This document shows positions 1 to 7,959 of a stretch of 64,000 nt of DNA, piece by piece. Positions within the stretch are counted from its first letter, which is position 1; each line of letters starts with the position of its first letter. The notes under the pieces were generated by a model, which did not search any database, had not been told where the DNA came from, and saw only the letters and a list, made by a program, of their open reading frames with translations. This stretch comes from DASXRA01 sp036558905 (GTDB lineage Bacteria; Actinomycetota; Actinomycetes; Mycobacteriales; Jatrophihabitantaceae). Both the position numbers and the translations under genes were made by a program. The stretch is from positions 31,751-95,750 of the forward strand of contig DATBER010000199.1 of assembly GCA_036558905.1 (NCBI GenBank). Reading direction: 5' to 3'.

Positions 1-815
1 TCGCGCCGGGCGATCGGGTGCTCGTCTCGTGCATCTCGGCGTGCGGCCGCTGCGGATACTGCCGGGTCGGCAGCTACGGGCAGTGCCTCGGCGGCGGCGG
101 TTGGATCCTCGGCCACCTCGTCGACGGCACCCAGGCCGAATACGTCCGGATACCGTTCGCCGAGCGGTCGCTTTACAAGTTGCCCGCGAACGTCGCGGAC
201 GAGGCCGCGTTGATGCTCGCCGATATCATGCCGACCGCCTACGAGGTCGGCGTGCTCAACGGCGGGGTGTCCCCCGGCGACACGGTGGCCGTGGTCGGTG
301 CCGGACCGATCGGCCTGGCCGCGATCAAGAGCGCCCGCCTGTTCAGCCCATCACACATCGTGGCGATCGATCTGGCCAAGCCGCGTCTGGAGGCTGCGCT
401 GGAGTTCGGGGCCGACGTGACCGTCCCGGTCGCCGACGGGCCCATCGCGGTCGTCCACGAGCTCACCGCCGGACTCGGCGCCGACGTGGTGATCGAGGCG
501 GTCGGCGTGCCCGAGTCGTTCGAGCTGTGCACCGAGTTGGTCCGGCCCGGCGGCCACGTGGCGAACATCGGCGTGCACGGCAAGCCGGCGACACTTCATC
601 TCGAGTCGCTCTGGATCAGGAACGTGACGATAACGACGGGTCTGGTCGACGCGTATTCGACCCCTACGCTGCTGCGGATGCTCGCGGCGGAGCAGATCGA
701 CACGACCCCGTTCGTGACCCACCGGTTCGGACTCGACGAGATGATGGAGGCCTACGACATCTTCAGCCAGGCTGCAGAAACCGGAGCGCTGAAGGTGGTC
801 ATGTACCGCACCTGA
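1..815 (+). CDS. Zinc-dependent alcohol dehydrogenase (5' end outside window)
   Basis: This is the C-terminal part of a medium-chain Zn-dependent dehydrogenase; the reading frame is open from base 3 and the start lies before the window. The segment CGRCGYCRVGSYGQC carries the four-cysteine structural zinc site. A Rossmann motif (VVGAGPIGLAAI) for NAD(P) binding follows, and the protein ends in MYRT. The family oxidises alcohols or reduces aldehydes in the cytoplasm; the substrate cannot be told from sequence. It would fit re-oxidation of NADH in the fermentative setting of the neighbouring genes. The last 65 bases (751-815) recur almost exactly at 41620-41684 behind a broken histidine kinase gene. 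A strong hairpin follows the stop. Confidence 0.93.
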   Translation, partial: APGDRVLVSCISACGRCGYCRVGSYGQCLGGGGWILGHLVDGTQAEYVRIPFAERSLYKLPANVADEAALMLADIMPTAYEVGVLNGGVSPGDTVAVVGAGPIGLAAIKSARLFSPSHIVAIDLAKPRLEAALEFGADVTVPVADGPIAVVHELTAGLGADVVIEAVGVPESFELCTELVRPGGHVANIGVHGKPATLHLESLWIRNVTITTGLVDAYSTPTLLRMLAAEQIDTTPFVTHRFGLDEMMEAYDIFSQAAETGALKVVMYRT

Positions 816-850
816 ACCGCATTCATCAGCGCGGCTGTAGATCTGCAAAG

Positions 851-882
851 GACCGGCGCGGCCCAAGTGGGCCGCGCCGGTC
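851..882 (+). terminator. Strong hairpin terminator after the dehydrogenase
   Basis: A perfect 14-bp stem (851-864 with 869-882) closes a 4-base AAGT loop 35 bases after the dehydrogenase stop codon and is followed by a short T-rich run (TTGTGTTC). This is the form expected of an intrinsic terminator in a GC-rich genome. Confidence 0.8.
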
Positions 883-912
883 TTGTGTTCGGCCGGGACG
901 CCCGGCGATCTT

Positions 913-926
913 GTGACTTGGGTCCA
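913..926. promoter_or_regulatory. Possible DosR-like box
   Basis: The 14-mer GTGACTTGGGTCCA resembles the mycobacterial DosR core (GGGACT...GTCCC) with mismatches at the second and last positions. It lies about 89 bases before the start of the membrane protein gene at 1015. It is the weakest of the boxes proposed in this window and was found by eye, not by a weight matrix. Confidence 0.3.
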
Positions 927-1014
927 GCCTGCGGGAGGACGTTCGCCCCTGCGCTGCCGAGCGCGAACGGCGGAACGTATTCCCCGTAACCATCCAACAT
1001 CCAAGGAGTCAGAG

Positions 1015-1596
1015 ATGAACCGCACGAAGCTGGACCGTCTTCTCGCCGTCGGTGGCCTCGTTGTCGCGGCCCTACTCGTTGCCGCCGGCGCCCTGCTGAC
1101 ATGGGCGCACGTCTTCGTGGACCACCAGGTGCGCAGCGAGCTCGCGTCGCAGAAGATCTACTTCCCGGCCAAGGGCAGCGAGGCGCTGGCCAGCCCGGAG
1201 ATCGGCCCCTACCTCAACCGCTACGCGGGCCAGCAGCTGGTCACCGGCACGCAGGCCAAGGCCTACGCCGACCACTTCATCGCCGTCCACATCAAGGAGA
1301 TCGGCGGGGGGCAGACCTACGCCCAGCTGTCCGCGAAGGCGCAGGCCAACCCGAACGACCAGAAGCTCGCGCAGACCGTCCAGACGGTGTTCCGCGGCGA
1401 GACGCTACGCGGCCTGCTGCTCAACGCCTACGCGTTCTCGACGATCGGCTACATCGCCTTCATCGCCTCGATCGTGTCGTTCATCGGCGCCGGCGTGATG
1501 GGGCTGCTGTCCGTGCTCGGGTTCGCGCACGCGCGCAGCCTTCGCGAGCAGCCTGCCGCACCCAGCGCTCCGGCTCAGGAGATGATCGACGCCTGA
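1015..1596 (+). CDS. Two-TM membrane protein of unknown function
   Basis: The protein is 193 aa. The start ATG at 1015 is preceded by AAGGAG at the right distance, so the longer open frame from 883 is not used. It has a membrane segment near residues 10-32, an extracytoplasmic region of about 110 residues rich in Ala, Gln and Lys with no cysteine, and a second membrane segment near 145-172, followed by a short cytoplasmic tail. I do not recognise the family. The two-TM layout with a middle soluble domain would suit a sensor or scaffold, but nothing catalytic is visible. It stands alone between two strong hairpins, so it is probably a single-gene transcript. Confidence 0.85.
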   Translation: MNRTKLDRLLAVGGLVVAALLVAAGALLTWAHVFVDHQVRSELASQKIYFPAKGSEALASPEIGPYLNRYAGQQLVTGTQAKAYADHFIAVHIKEIGGGQTYAQLSAKAQANPNDQKLAQTVQTVFRGETLRGLLLNAYAFSTIGYIAFIASIVSFIGAGVMGLLSVLGFAHARSLREQPAAPSAPAQEMIDA

Positions 1597-1612
1597 GCTT
1601 CGCGCACAGAGC

Positions 1613-1642
1613 CGGCCCGCCGACCGTCCAGTCGGCGGGCCG
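1613..1642 (+). terminator. Hairpin terminator
   Basis: A perfect 12-bp GC-rich stem (1613-1624 with 1631-1642) with a 6-base loop lies 17 bases after the stop of the membrane protein. The SulP gene ends on the other strand at 1729, so the hairpin may serve both directions. Confidence 0.7.
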
Positions 1643-1728
1643 CTTGGTGCCATGGGTCCTACAGCACGGTTGTGTAACACGAGGCCACGGACTCCGGCGC
1701 TTCGCCGGTACAAGGTGTTTCTGACTGG

Positions 1729-3435
1729 TCAGGGCCGCCGCTTACTGCGTGCCCAATCCTGGTAGGCGGCGACTGCGGTCGGCAAGGTCGGGAAGAGTCG
1801 GTCCTTGCCGATGCTCGCTGCCAGCCCGTACGCCTCCAGGTCGTCGAGCAGGTCCTGCTTCACCCGGGCCATGGCCAGCACGATGTCCCGACGCTCGAGC
1901 TCCTGCCGCAGCCATTCGACGGCATCGAGCCCGGTTATGTCGACCTCGACGTTGGCCTCGACGTTGAGCAGCACCCACGCCGGATCCTTCGCCGAGTCCA
2001 CGGCCTCGATCGCCCGGCGCTTGAAGTCCTCGGCATTGGCGAAGAACAGCGGCGAGTCGTAGCGGTACACGACCAGCCCGGGAATGGTCTGCGCGGTCGG
2101 GTAGTCGTCCACGTCATGCATGCCGGCGAGTCCGGTCACCTGGCCCAGGATGGCGTCGTGCGGCCGGGCCACCCGGCGCAGCAGGTCGGCCACGGACAGC
2201 CCGACCGCGAAGAGAACGCCGTAGAGGATGTCCATCGCCAGGACGCCGACCAGCGCGGCGACGGTCAGGAGCAGCTCGCTGCGACGGAATCGCGCAATGC
2301 GCTTGAACTCGCCGACGTCGATCAGCCGGGTGGCCGCGTAGATGATCAGCGCGCCGAGAGCAGCCTCCGGAAAGTTCGCGAGCACTCCCCCGCCGAACAT
2401 GAGGACCAACACGAGCACGGCAAGGGTGACGAGCGAGTACATCTGCGTGCGGCTGCCGGCCGCGGCCCCCAGCGCGGTCCGGCTGCCGCTGCTGCTGACC
2501 GGAAAGCCGCGCACCAGGCCGGCCCCGACGTTGGCGACGCTCAGGGCGAGCAATTCCTGGTTGGCGTTCACACTCTGCTTCTCGCGGGCGGCGAACGCTC
2601 GGGCGGTCAGCACGTTGTCGGTGAAGCCCACGACGGCAATGCCGACCGCCGGCAGAAGCAGCTGATGCACGTCGTCGAGGGACAGATTCGGCACAGCCGG
2701 AGTCGGGACGCCGCTCGGGATCGTCCCGGCGACGGTAATGCCGTGCTCCTTGAGCCCGAGCAGCGTCACCACTGCGGCCGCGGCCGACACGGCCAGCAAC
2801 GGTCCGGGCAACCGCGGGAAGCGGATCTGGACGGCGAACAGGAACGCCAGCGTGCAGGCGGCCAGCGCCACTGTCGGCCAGTGGACATCGCCCAGCCCGC
2901 GGGCTGCGGACTGGATCTGAGTCAGCAGCCTCTCGCCCTGCACTGGGATGCCGGTCGTGCGGCGAATCTGGCCGGCGATCATGATCACGGCGACGCCGGC
3001 CATGTATCCGACGAGTACCGGTCGGGACAGAAGGTCGGCCACGAAGCCCAGCCGGGCCAACCACGCCAGCAGGCACATTACGCCGACCAGGATCGCCAGG
3101 CCCGCGGACAGCACGGCGTACCGCTCGGGGTCACCGTCGGCGAGGGCGCCGATCGCTGCGGCGGACAGCAGCGCGGTCGTCGACTCCGGGCCGACCGACA
3201 GCTGCCGGCTGGACCCGAGCAGCGCGTACGCGATGATGGCCGGGACGGCGGCCCACAGACCGGCCGCCGGGGGGAGGCCGGCCACGCCGGCGTAGGCCAT
3301 GACCTGTGGCACCAGGTAGGCAGCGACAGTCAGACCCGCCAGGACGTCACCGCGCAGCAGCTCGCGCCGGTACCCGGCCAGTTCGCGGGGACCGGGCAAC
3401 AAGGTCTTGGCTACGCGAGCGATCCGGCCGTCCAC
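1729..3435 (-). CDS. SulP-family anion transporter with STAS domain
   Basis: The product is 568 aa. The GTG at 3435 is chosen because GAGGAGG lies five bases before it; the frame stays open for another 90 codons upstream but that part reads like non-coding sequence. The N-terminal two thirds hold about a dozen membrane segments of the SulP fold, including the conserved PESTTALLSA stretch. The C-terminal 110 or so residues form a STAS domain with DITGLDA near its conserved loop. SulP proteins move sulfate, bicarbonate or other anions across the cytoplasmic membrane; the anion cannot be predicted. It is divergent from the PEP synthase unit, and a DosR-like box lies between them. Confidence 0.9.
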   Translation of the reverse strand: MDGRIARVAKTLLPGPRELAGYRRELLRGDVLAGLTVAAYLVPQVMAYAGVAGLPPAAGLWAAVPAIIAYALLGSSRQLSVGPESTTALLSAAAIGALADGDPERYAVLSAGLAILVGVMCLLAWLARLGFVADLLSRPVLVGYMAGVAVIMIAGQIRRTTGIPVQGERLLTQIQSAARGLGDVHWPTVALAACTLAFLFAVQIRFPRLPGPLLAVSAAAAVVTLLGLKEHGITVAGTIPSGVPTPAVPNLSLDDVHQLLLPAVGIAVVGFTDNVLTARAFAAREKQSVNANQELLALSVANVGAGLVRGFPVSSSGSRTALGAAAGSRTQMYSLVTLAVLVLVLMFGGGVLANFPEAALGALIIYAATRLIDVGEFKRIARFRRSELLLTVAALVGVLAMDILYGVLFAVGLSVADLLRRVARPHDAILGQVTGLAGMHDVDDYPTAQTIPGLVVYRYDSPLFFANAEDFKRRAIEAVDSAKDPAWVLLNVEANVEVDITGLDAVEWLRQELERRDIVLAMARVKQDLLDDLEAYGLAASIGKDRLFPTLPTAVAAYQDWARSKRRP

Positions 3436-3586
3436 TCCTACCTCCTCGGTACTGCTGCCCGTCCGCGCCTCGAGCGCGGCGACGGTCGTGGAGGCGAACA
3501 GCCGGACTGCATCCACACTGCGCAGTCGCGTCGATCCGCCATAGAGCACAAGGACCTGACCTCGGCAGCTGGGACGTGCCGTCGTC

Positions 3587-3600
3587 GGGACGAACGACCC
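3587..3600. promoter_or_regulatory. DosR-like box between SulP and PEP synthase units
   Basis: GGGACGAACGACCC (GGGTCGTTCGTCCC on the other strand) matches the palindrome found upstream of other stress genes in this window. It lies about 90 bases before the small coding region at 3690 and 152 bases before the SulP start, so it best fits the rightward unit of small protein, PEP synthase and stress protein. Binding is inferred from similarity to the mycobacterial DosR core. Confidence 0.45.
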
Positions 3601-3689
3601 TGCCCGGCCGGCCCTCCCGAGAGAAACACTGATTCGGAAGTGCCTTTGGAGACAGCTGGGGGGTCGATGTGCCCAGATTTCTGTGGCAA

Positions 3690-3815
3690 GTGACGTATAC
3701 GCCATCCGGAGCCAGCGGTGCCGCTCGCACCGAGGCCATCCCGCTGCTTACCCCCGACCAGATGGACAAGGCCACGAGTGCCGTCGCCGCCGTCGAGGCC
3801 GGGGAAACGACGTGA
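3690..3815 (+). CDS. Small protein of about 41 aa upstream of PEP synthase
   Basis: A short frame from GTG 3690 (or GTG 3669, seven codons earlier) to TGA 3815 has third-position G/C near 80 percent, like the real genes around it. It ends 11 bases before the PEP synthase start, with AGAGGA in the gap, which suggests translational coupling. The segment AIPLLTPDQMDK looks like a short amphipathic helix, and the C-terminus is Ala-rich. There is no membrane segment and no cysteine. I do not recognise a family. It could be a small partner of PEP synthase or a leader peptide, or the coding signal could be accidental. Confidence 0.4.
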   Translation: MTYTPSGASGAARTEAIPLLTPDQMDKATSAVAAVEAGETT

Positions 3816-3826
3816 GAGGAACAGGA

Positions 3827-6142
3827 ATGCACACGATCCGCTGGTTCGACGAGATCGGGCTGTCCGACGTGGAAACGGTCGGCGGCAAGGGAGCCAATCT
3901 GGGTGAGCTCACGTCCGCGGGGCTGCCCGTGCCGCCGGGGTTCGTCATCACGAGTGACGCCTATCTGGACGCGATCGACCGTTCGGGCGCGCGAGCCAAC
4001 CTGCAGAGCATCGTGGCCGACGTGGATCCGGACGAGCCCTCCAGCTTGGCGGCTGCGGCGGCCGCGGCCCGTAAGACCATCCACGACACACCGGTTCCAC
4101 CCGATCTGGCCGAGGCGGTCGTGGCGTCGTACCGCAAGCTCGGCGACGACATCCGGGTGGCCGTCCGCTCGTCCGGCACGAACGAGGACGCCGGCGACAC
4201 CTCGTTCGCGGGCATGAACGCGACGTTCACGAATGTCGCCGGCGAGCGGGAACTGCTCAACCGGGTCGTCGACTGCTGGGCCTCGCTCTACAGCGAGCGG
4301 GTCATCGCCTATCGCTCCACCGAGCGGGTCACCGACGAACCCGCCATCGCCGTGATCGTCCAGGAGATGGTGCCGTCCGAGTGCTCCGGCATCATGTTCA
4401 CCGCCGATCCGTCCACGGACGCGACTGATCGCATAGTGGTCGAGGCCATCCTCGGTCAGGGCGAGGCGATCGTCAGCGGCATGGTCGAGCCGGACACGTA
4501 CATCGTGCTCAAGGACGGACCGAAGCTGCTCAGCGTCCGCGTCGGCCATCAAGCGCGCAAGATCGTCCGAGGCTCGAGTGGCGCCGACGAAGAAGTCGAA
4601 CTGACGGCCGAGGAGGGCGCTCGCCGCGTGCTGGGCGACGACGCGATCCTCGATCTGGCCCGGCTCGCCCTCGATGTCGAGAAGCACTACGGCACGCCGC
4701 AGGACATCGAGTGGGCAGTGACTGCCGGGCGCACGTACCTGGTGCAGTCACGTCCCATCACGACGCTGCACGCGCGCGCCGATGTCGCGCCGGGTGTCCC
4801 GCGGCTGCTGGTGCGCGGCCTGGCCGCGTCCGCGGGGCGCGCGTCCGGCACGGTTCGCGTGCTCACTACTCCCGAGGAGAGCGCGCGACTCAAGACCGGT
4901 GAGGTGCTCGTCGCGCCGATGACCAGTCCGGACTGGGTGCCCGCGATGCGGCGCGCCGCGGCGCTGATCACCGACGGCGGCGGGATGACCTGTCACGCCG
5001 CGATCGTGTCGCGCGAGCTCGGTGTGCCGTGCGTGGTCGGCACTCGCAACGGCACGACGACCCTGCGCAACGGTGAGGTCGTTACCGTCGACGGCAAGCG
5101 CGGCGAAGTGTACGAGGGTGTGGTGGCCGAACCGACCTCGACCCCGGCCGTCGTGACGACTGCCGCCGCGCCAACGGCCGGGCCGCTGGCCACACGCCTC
5201 TACGTCAACCTGGCTGTCGCCGAGCACGCCGAAGAGGTCGCCGCGCTGCCGGTCGACGGGGTCGGGTTGCTGCGCGCGGAGTTCATGGTCGCCGACGCTC
5301 TGAAGGGCGTGCACCCGCGACTGCTGATGGAGCGTGGCGAGCAGCAGACGTTCGTCGACGAGATGTCCGCACCCCTGCTGCGCATCACTCGCGCCTTCGC
5401 CCCGCGGCCGGTCGTCTACCGCAGCATCGACTTCCGGTCGAACGAGTTCCGCGGCCTGGAGGGCGGCGAGCGCTTCGAGCCACACGAAGAGAACCCGATG
5501 ATCGGCTACCGGGGCTGCTACCGGTACGTCGACCAACCGGACCTGTTCCGGCTCGAGCTCGACGTCCTGGGCCGGGTCGCCGCCGAGACGCCGAACCTGC
5601 GGCTGATGATCCCGTTCGTACGGACCGCGTGGGAGCTTGGGCGGTGCCTGCAGATCGTGCGCGAGCACCCGACCGCGTCGAGCCTGCCGGTGTGGGTCAT
5701 GGCCGAGGTGCCGTCGGTGGCCTACTGGATCCCGACCTACGCCCGTATGGGTGTCGAGGGCGTTTCGATCGGCAGCAACGATCTGACCCAGCTGATGCTC
5801 GGCGTCGACCGAGACTCCGAGATCTGCGCCGACGTGTTCGACGAAGCCGATCCAGCCGTGCTCGACGCCATCGGCCGTATCGTGCAGGCCTGCCAGGACG
5901 CCGGCATCACCTCGTCGCTGTGCGGACAGGCCCCGTCCAACCGGCCCGAGTTCGCTGAACACCTCGTCCGGTTGGGCATCACGTCGATCTCGGTCAACCC
6001 GGACGCCGTCGACGCCGTCCACCGATCGGTGGCCAACGCGGAGTGGCGTCTGCTGCTCGAGTCATCGAACTCCCGCCCGCCCGGCCCGCTGTCGTTGCGC
6101 GCGCGTCACCAACTTCTGCGCAACTACACAACGGCATCCTGA
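3827..6142 (+). CDS. ppsA: Phosphoenolpyruvate synthase
   Basis: The 771-aa product matches the usual length of PEP synthase (about 790 aa), which turns pyruvate, ATP and water into PEP, AMP and phosphate in the cytoplasm. The N-terminal PEP/pyruvate-binding domain shows GGKGANLGEL, VRSSGTNEDAGDTSFAGMN and the closing LVQSRPITTL. The swivelling domain carries the phospho-histidine in GGGMTCHAAI (His390). The C-terminal barrel has ENPMIGYRG and SIGSNDLTQLMLGVDRDS, and Cys699 in SLCGQAPS is the expected acid-base residue. The start is ATG 3827 after AGAGGA; the frame runs on upstream but the codons there are poor. A stress protein follows 12 bases after the stop, so the two are likely co-transcribed. 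Confidence 0.95.
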   Translation: MHTIRWFDEIGLSDVETVGGKGANLGELTSAGLPVPPGFVITSDAYLDAIDRSGARANLQSIVADVDPDEPSSLAAAAAAARKTIHDTPVPPDLAEAVVASYRKLGDDIRVAVRSSGTNEDAGDTSFAGMNATFTNVAGERELLNRVVDCWASLYSERVIAYRSTERVTDEPAIAVIVQEMVPSECSGIMFTADPSTDATDRIVVEAILGQGEAIVSGMVEPDTYIVLKDGPKLLSVRVGHQARKIVRGSSGADEEVELTAEEGARRVLGDDAILDLARLALDVEKHYGTPQDIEWAVTAGRTYLVQSRPITTLHARADVAPGVPRLLVRGLAASAGRASGTVRVLTTPEESARLKTGEVLVAPMTSPDWVPAMRRAAALITDGGGMTCHAAIVSRELGVPCVVGTRNGTTTLRNGEVVTVDGKRGEVYEGVVAEPTSTPAVVTTAAAPTAGPLATRLYVNLAVAEHAEEVAALPVDGVGLLRAEFMVADALKGVHPRLLMERGEQQTFVDEMSAPLLRITRAFAPRPVVYRSIDFRSNEFRGLEGGERFEPHEENPMIGYRGCYRYVDQPDLFRLELDVLGRVAAETPNLRLMIPFVRTAWELGRCLQIVREHPTASSLPVWVMAEVPSVAYWIPTYARMGVEGVSIGSNDLTQLMLGVDRDSEICADVFDEADPAVLDAIGRIVQACQDAGITSSLCGQAPSNRPEFAEHLVRLGITSISVNPDAVDAVHRSVANAEWRLLLESSNSRPPGPLSLRARHQLLRNYTTAS

Positions 6143-6154
6143 CCGGAGGACGAC

Positions 6155-6580
6155 ATGTTCATGACAATCGTCGCCGCGACCGACGGATCACCTCACGGCG
6201 ATCGGGCGCTCGCGCTGGCCGAGTCGATGGCCCGTGAGGCGAAGGCGCAGCTCGCCGTCGTCCACGTCGTCGAGCTCGTCGGCGGAAAGGGTGGCGTATA
6301 CCCGGCAGCTGCGGACGAGCCGGAGATTCGCGAGAACATCGAGGCGCAGGTCGAGAAGCTTCGCGCGAACGGCGTGGACGCCAGCCTCGACGTGCGCCGG
6401 ATCCGCCTCGGCGGACCCGCGCACGAGATCGCCGACGCCGCGGCGGCGCTCGAGGCCGACCTGATCGTCGTAGGTAGCCGTGGCCGGTCGCCGGTCAGCG
6501 AGGTGCTGCTCGGCAGCGTGCCGATCCGGCTGTTGCACATCGCCCACCGGCCGGTCCTGGTCGTCCCCCCGGCCGGCTGA
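6155..6580 (+). CDS. Universal stress protein, single domain
   Basis: This 141-aa protein is one UspA domain. The ATP-binding signature GSRGRSPVSEVLLGS (G-x2-G-x9-G-S) is intact and is followed by HRPVLVV, the usual closing strand. The start is fixed by GGAGG seven bases before ATG 6155. Family members bind ATP or AMP and support survival during growth arrest; the precise role is not known. It follows ppsA by 12 bases and is probably in the same transcript. A GC-rich hairpin overlaps its stop codon. Confidence 0.93.
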   Translation: MFMTIVAATDGSPHGDRALALAESMAREAKAQLAVVHVVELVGGKGGVYPAAADEPEIRENIEAQVEKLRANGVDASLDVRRIRLGGPAHEIADAAAALEADLIVVGSRGRSPVSEVLLGSVPIRLLHIAHRPVLVVPPAG

Positions 6581-6587
6581 CCGGCCG
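6570..6587 (+). terminator. Hairpin overlapping the stress protein stop
   Basis: CGGCCGG (6570-6576) pairs with CCGGCCG (6581-6587) around the loop CTGA, which contains the stop codon. There is no clear T run, so termination is only likely. Confidence 0.4.
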
Positions 6588-6903
6588 CGTCACCACTGCG
6601 ATCGACACCGCTCCTGCCGGCCGGCCGATCCGGCGTACCCCCGGTGGGTCCGTGCAACGGGAGAGGATGCGTGTGCACCACGGCCAACTCGTCAAGAACA
6701 GCGCGCTGAGCATCACCGCAGCGCAACTCGCCTCTTCCCGCGCTTTCGCCGTGACGCCATTGACGGGCTGCACGAATAGTCTCGTGATTGCGGTAACCCG
6801 GCGGGGGCCTGCCCCTCGTTGCCTGATCGTCGGCCGTCCGCCTGCTCGTCCAGCTGTCCTTCGCATCGCGTGATCTGGCACCAGGACCTGGCGATCAGCA
6901 CCG
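6588..6903. other. Gap without a convincing gene
   Basis: Short open frames on both strands here have poor codon patterns and no ribosome site. No repeat or RNA gene was seen. Confidence 0.5.
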
Positions 6904-7128
6904 GTGCCGCGGTCCTGTGAAGGCTGCATCGTCATTCGAGCCGCGCAGCCGGTTAAGTGGCATACCGTGACGCATACGGCCAGCTTCGGCATCGGGACGT
7001 ACGTCGCTGTCCTTGACCATTTCTGGGTGCGGCTCGCGGCCGTGGCGGGCGTGTACCTGGAGCGCAGAGCAGGATCCTCCGCCGTCTCCGCGATGCAGGA
7101 GCTGTGGGCTGATATCGCCCGGTCCTAG
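6904..7128 (+). CDS. Possible small hypothetical protein
   Basis: An open frame of 74 codons from GTG 6904 (or 53 from GTG 6967) ends four bases into the convergent DUF7144 gene's 3' end. Third positions are about three quarters G/C and the C-terminal part (QELWADIARS) looks protein-like. No ribosome site is clear and no family is recognised. A palindrome-like GGGACGTACGTCGC lies inside it at about 6995. It may be a decayed gene end and not an active gene. Confidence 0.3.
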   Translation: MPRSCEGCIVIRAAQPVKWHTVTHTASFGIGTYVAVLDHFWVRLAAVAGVYLERRAGSSAVSAMQELWADIARS

Positions 7129-7535
7129 CCCCGGGCCGGCCCGCGAGTCCCCTCGACCGCGTCACGTCCGCCGTACGCCACTAGGCCGTAGATGACCAGG
7201 ACGCCGATCGCGATGTAGGTCAGCGCCCAGATCGGGTAATACGGCATCCACCAGATGGAGCTAATGGCAAGGATGCCGCCGGCGATAATTCCAATCCAAC
7301 GGCTGAATTGGGAACCCACGACAACGCCGAACGAACTAACGATCAGGATAATCGCGACAATGAAGTAGACCCATCCGTAGGTCTTGAGACTGTGCCCAAA
7401 GATTGCCGCTTCGAGGTCGTTCGGTACGGCCCCGTGGTATCGCCACGCCCAGATCGCGTCGAAGAATCGCATGATGCCGGCTATTCCCAGCACCGTACCG
7501 GCGAAAAACCGCCAACCACTACCGGATCCCTCCAT
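7125..7535 (-). CDS. DUF7144-like small membrane protein
   Basis: The 136-aa protein has four membrane segments with the pattern WRFFAGTVLGIAGIMRFFDA, then GWVYFIVAIILIVSSFGV, then RWIGIIAGG and PIWALTYIAIGVLVIYGL. This order and the short loops match the actinobacterial DUF7144 membrane family, whose function is unknown. ATG 7535 is preceded by GAGGAAGGG at about 10 bases, and a short palindrome GACACGTGTC sits directly before the start. It is downstream of, and in the same direction as, the por operon, but 424 bases separate them, so it probably has its own promoter. Confidence 0.82.
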   Translation of the reverse strand: MEGSGSGWRFFAGTVLGIAGIMRFFDAIWAWRYHGAVPNDLEAAIFGHSLKTYGWVYFIVAIILIVSSFGVVVGSQFSRWIGIIAGGILAISSIWWMPYYPIWALTYIAIGVLVIYGLVAYGGRDAVEGTRGPARG

Positions 7536-7959
7536 GACACGTGTCCCTTCCTCAGATTGTGGATTAGAACCGGGCTGGTCGTCGACGGCGTCCGCCGTCG
7601 CTGCATCCGAAACAGCGGGCACCCCTCGACGACCGCCGTGCAAACCTCTATTGCACGAGGATTTCCGAGCCGGAGCGCTCACAAGCGGTTGCCACGATGA
7701 GGCCGTCTCATCGGCCGGGCAACCCCCGCAGTCGTGATCACCTCCCCGACCGGACTCGCCGACGTCATGCGCTCGAGCGCCACGCCGACGTCTCGAACCG
7801 GACCAGATGACCTTGGCCTCACCGGCGACCGAACGCATCGTCCGTCGAGGATGACTCGATCGGCCAGTTGACCAGGACGCTGCCACGGTGCCTCTGTCTT
7901 CGCGCACAGTCCATCTGACCGCGGGGCAACGTCGACGCCACGGACCAGCACGTCCGGAC
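7536..7959. other. Intergenic stretch after the por operon
   Basis: This 424-base stretch has no frame with good codon use and a ribosome site on either strand. It must hold the end of the por transcript and the promoter of the DUF7144 gene, but I see no clear box or strong hairpin. Confidence 0.5.

Noticed and set aside
2116..3693. Long plus-strand open frame opposite the SulP gene
   Set aside because: It is antisense to a clear transporter, is rich in Gln, His and Arg as frames opposite high-GC genes are, and has no family or ribosome site. The same holds for long frames opposite por (9624-11531), xfp (56651-59281) and the aminotransferase (59079-60554).
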